Source: Candidatus Bathyarchaeota archaeon (GTDB lineage Archaea > Thermoproteota > Bathyarchaeia > 40CM-2-53-6 > RBG-13-38-9). From it: a stretch of 6,656 bases of DNA. The position numbers and the translations under genes are program-made. Shown here piece by piece: positions 5,001 through 6,656 of this stretch. Under the pieces are notes generated by a model that ran no database searches, was not told where the DNA came from, and was given only the letters and a program-made list of their open reading frames with translations. Location: the NCBI GenBank assembly GCA_030671315.1, contig DAOUZW010000062.1, forward strand, positions 1 to 6,656, given 5' to 3'. The first letter of the stretch is position 1; each line of letters opens with the position of its first letter.

Positions 5001-6527
5001 TTATTGAGTCTTGCTACCACATTTGTCACAATATGTAGCGTTAGAAGATAGTTCTCGACCGCAATTGGGGCATTTTCTGGTCACGATCTCTTCTTTTGAT
5101 GTGACTAGTTTGTATTCATGTTCTATGACGTGATGATAGTTTTCAGGCGACATTAGATTGCGGAATGCTCTCTCGATAACTTCGTTTAACGCTGGATGTA
5201 TATGCATTCCGTTAGTTATCGGGTCTATGTTTTGCGCGGGTGTATACATCAGATTAACTATCTCTTGTATGAGAATTGATGCATATGGACCGATGATGTG
5301 AGCGCCCAGGATTTTTCTGCTATTCTTTTCGACTATTGCTTTCACGAAATAGTCTTTTACTGCCATGGCCTCGCCTTTGGCAGTATCTTCATATCGCTGA
5401 ATCCCAATGAGTACACCGTCTTTTCCATATCTTTGTATCGCCTCATTTTCTTTGATCCCTACACTGGCGATCTCTGGATACGTGAATACGGCGTGTGGAA
5501 TAGCATGATAGTTCATTGATACTTGTCTATTCAACACTGAATTGTAATATACGATCATTGACTCGAAATTTGCCACATGTTTAAAGAGATACTTACCGTT
5601 GGCGTCCCCTAAAGCCCATATACCTGGTTGTGATGTCTCTAGGTATTCGTTTGTTATGATCCATCCTTTCTCATCCGTTTCTATTCCAGCTAAATTTGGA
5701 TGAAGAATATCCGAGTTAGACCCTCTTCCAGCAGCTACAAGAATTTCATCTGATGTTACTATCTTTTTCTTTCCATTCTCTCTGTTTATAGCAGTCAGTT
5801 TTTTCTTGCCCTTGACTGAGTTAACTTCCTGAACTTCATGGCTGGTGATGATCGTCATATTCTTCTCTAGGACTTTTTTTGCCAAGACCGATATTTCTGG
5901 TTCTTCTGATGGTAAAAACTTTTTATTTCTACCAATTATGGTAACTTTTGATCCCATGGCAGCGAGGAAGTGCCCCAACTCGGCTGCTATGTATCCTCCA
6001 CCGATTATTGCTACACTCTCGGGTAAATCACTGATTTTGAGTATGGTATCACTTGTCAGGTAGCCTACTTTTTCTAGTCCTTTTATTTTCGGTATTATCG
6101 GTTTGGAGCCAGTACAGAGGAAAATCATGTTTGCACTTATTGGTTCTTCTCCAACTTTCACTGTGTATGGAGCTGTAAATTCAGCTTTTTTAGGATAATA
6201 ATCAATGTTTGGTGAGTGTGAGAGCCCTTGTCGTATCATCTCAATATCTTTGTTGATTATCTTCCTCATCCTTTCCATTATGTTCTTAAAATCGATTTTC
6301 TTAATGGCTGTGTCTATTCCTAATTCTTTAGCTTCTTCGATTTGCCTTACTAATTCTGCAGGGTACAATAGTATCTTAGATGGTATGCATCCTCTGGTTA
6401 GACAGATTCCACCAGGTTCATCTTTATCGATGACTGCGACTTTCATGTTTGGATTTTGGGTGATCATAGCATCAACTATACTCATTGCAGAACCAGTGCC
6501 TATGGATATCAAGTCGTACTCTTTCAT
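5001..6527 (-). CDS. class I flavoprotein disulfide reductase (dihydrolipoyl dehydrogenase/mycothione reductase-like) with C-terminal zinc ribbon
   Basis: This FAD enzyme moves electrons between a pyridine nucleotide and a disulfide or dithiol. In order: FAD-binding motif IGTGSAM (9-15), redox-active disulfide GGICLTRGCIPSK (39-51; C42, C47), second Rossmann motif IIGGGYIAAE (174-183), FAD motif ALGDANG (305-311), and dimerisation domain with the catalytic pair H444/E449 in HIHPALNE. The GTGSAM form lacks the third Gly of GxGxxG and recalls mycothione reductases. After the second Rossmann motif the strand ends IIGRNKK rather than in an acidic residue, hinting at NADP(H) preference. The core ends near residue 475; an added zinc ribbon follows with C486-x2-C489 and C500-x2-C503. 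No lipoyl domain or 2-oxoacid dehydrogenase gene is nearby, so a thiol reductase role is as likely as lipoamide oxidation. It is the first gene of the operon with the solute-binding protein. The family is firm, the substrate open. Confidence 0.92.
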   Translation of the reverse strand: MKEYDLISIGTGSAMSIVDAMITQNPNMKVAVIDKDEPGGICLTRGCIPSKILLYPAELVRQIEEAKELGIDTAIKKIDFKNIMERMRKIINKDIEMIRQGLSHSPNIDYYPKKAEFTAPYTVKVGEEPISANMIFLCTGSKPIIPKIKGLEKVGYLTSDTILKISDLPESVAIIGGGYIAAELGHFLAAMGSKVTIIGRNKKFLPSEEPEISVLAKKVLEKNMTIITSHEVQEVNSVKGKKKLTAINRENGKKKIVTSDEILVAAGRGSNSDILHPNLAGIETDEKGWIITNEYLETSQPGIWALGDANGKYLFKHVANFESMIVYYNSVLNRQVSMNYHAIPHAVFTYPEIASVGIKENEAIQRYGKDGVLIGIQRYEDTAKGEAMAVKDYFVKAIVEKNSRKILGAHIIGPYASILIQEIVNLMYTPAQNIDPITNGMHIHPALNEVIERAFRNLMSPENYHHVIEHEYKLVTSKEEIVTRKCPNCGRELSSNATYCDKCGSKTQ

Positions 6528-6550
6528 TTTAAAAACCGCAAAAGTTATTG

Positions 6551-6560
6551 TATATTTTAA
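6551..6560 (-). promoter_or_regulatory. TATA box of the reductase gene; leaderless start likely
   Basis: On the - strand, TTAAAATATA is centred 28 nt before the ATG at 6527 and is preceded by purines (GAA), as a BRE would be. Transcription starting about 26 nt from the TATA centre would fall at or within a few bases of the ATG, and no Shine-Dalgarno motif is seen in between. This fits an archaeal leaderless mRNA. Confidence 0.6.
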
Positions 6561-6656
6561 TTCAGAACCTAATATTTTATGTTAGCTTTTATTCATTTAT
6601 TATATTAAGATCATCATATTTTGAAAAATTCATAAGATATTATTGTTTTTTTAAAA

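Noticed and set aside
6205..6585. 126-codon + strand frame opposite the reductase gene
   Set aside because: It is antisense to the conserved FAD domain, which contains the redox-active disulfide motif; the product has no recognisable features.
6571..6656. Possible start of another gene at the right edge
   Set aside because: The frames I followed there close quickly; the stretch is simply AT-rich, ending in a T7 run (6646-6652) with no gene on that strand to terminate.

Overview
The window looks like a chromosomal segment of an uncultured archaeon, most likely from the TACK group and perhaps Bathyarchaeia-like; that lineage guess is tentative. The signs are archaeal TATA/BRE-like promoters, Shine-Dalgarno motifs of the GAGGT/GGTGA type, TTG start codons on three of six genes, a JAMM-domain protein, a tungsten aldehyde ferredoxin oxidoreductase (AOR) family enzyme, and a twin-arginine-exported solute-binding protein with a Thr/Pro linker. 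The sequence is AT-rich. No rRNA, tRNA, insertion sequence or CRISPR array was seen.

Left part (about 1-2920, + strand): a possible tail of an upstream gene (3-74) is followed by a promoter region and a three-gene block. The genes are a small JAMM/MPN-domain putative metalloprotease (239-628), a dicluster 2x[4Fe-4S] ferredoxin-like protein (672-941) and an AOR-family oxidoreductase (945-2828). The ferredoxin and AOR genes are 3 nt apart, and the AOR ribosome binding site lies inside the ferredoxin gene, so these two are almost certainly a functional pair in which the ferredoxin takes electrons from the oxidoreductase. The JAMM gene is 43 nt upstream and probably in the same operon. A T-rich terminator follows the AOR gene.

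Middle (about 2960-3470, + strand): a stand-alone gene with its own TATA-like element, ribosome binding site and strong hairpin/T9 terminator encodes a 107-residue Pro/Tyr/Gln-rich repeat protein with no recognisable family. It is the least explained item here. The 296-nt gap after it (3336-3631) holds the terminator, a GC-rich palindrome and a GC-rich hairpin, and no credible gene.

Right part (3582-6560, - strand): a two-gene operon reads leftward. The first gene (6527-5001) encodes a class I flavin disulfide reductase resembling dihydrolipoyl dehydrogenase and mycothione reductase, carrying an extra C-terminal zinc ribbon. Its TATA box sits 28 nt from the ATG, suggesting a leaderless transcript. 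The second (4963-3632) encodes a Tat-exported type I periplasmic-binding protein of the branched-chain amino acid/amide ABC transporter class. No permease or ATPase genes accompany it in the window.

A plausible but unproven reading of the whole is amino acid or peptide fermentation: uptake of amino-acid-like solutes on the right, and oxidation of the derived aldehydes to acids with reduction of ferredoxin on the left.
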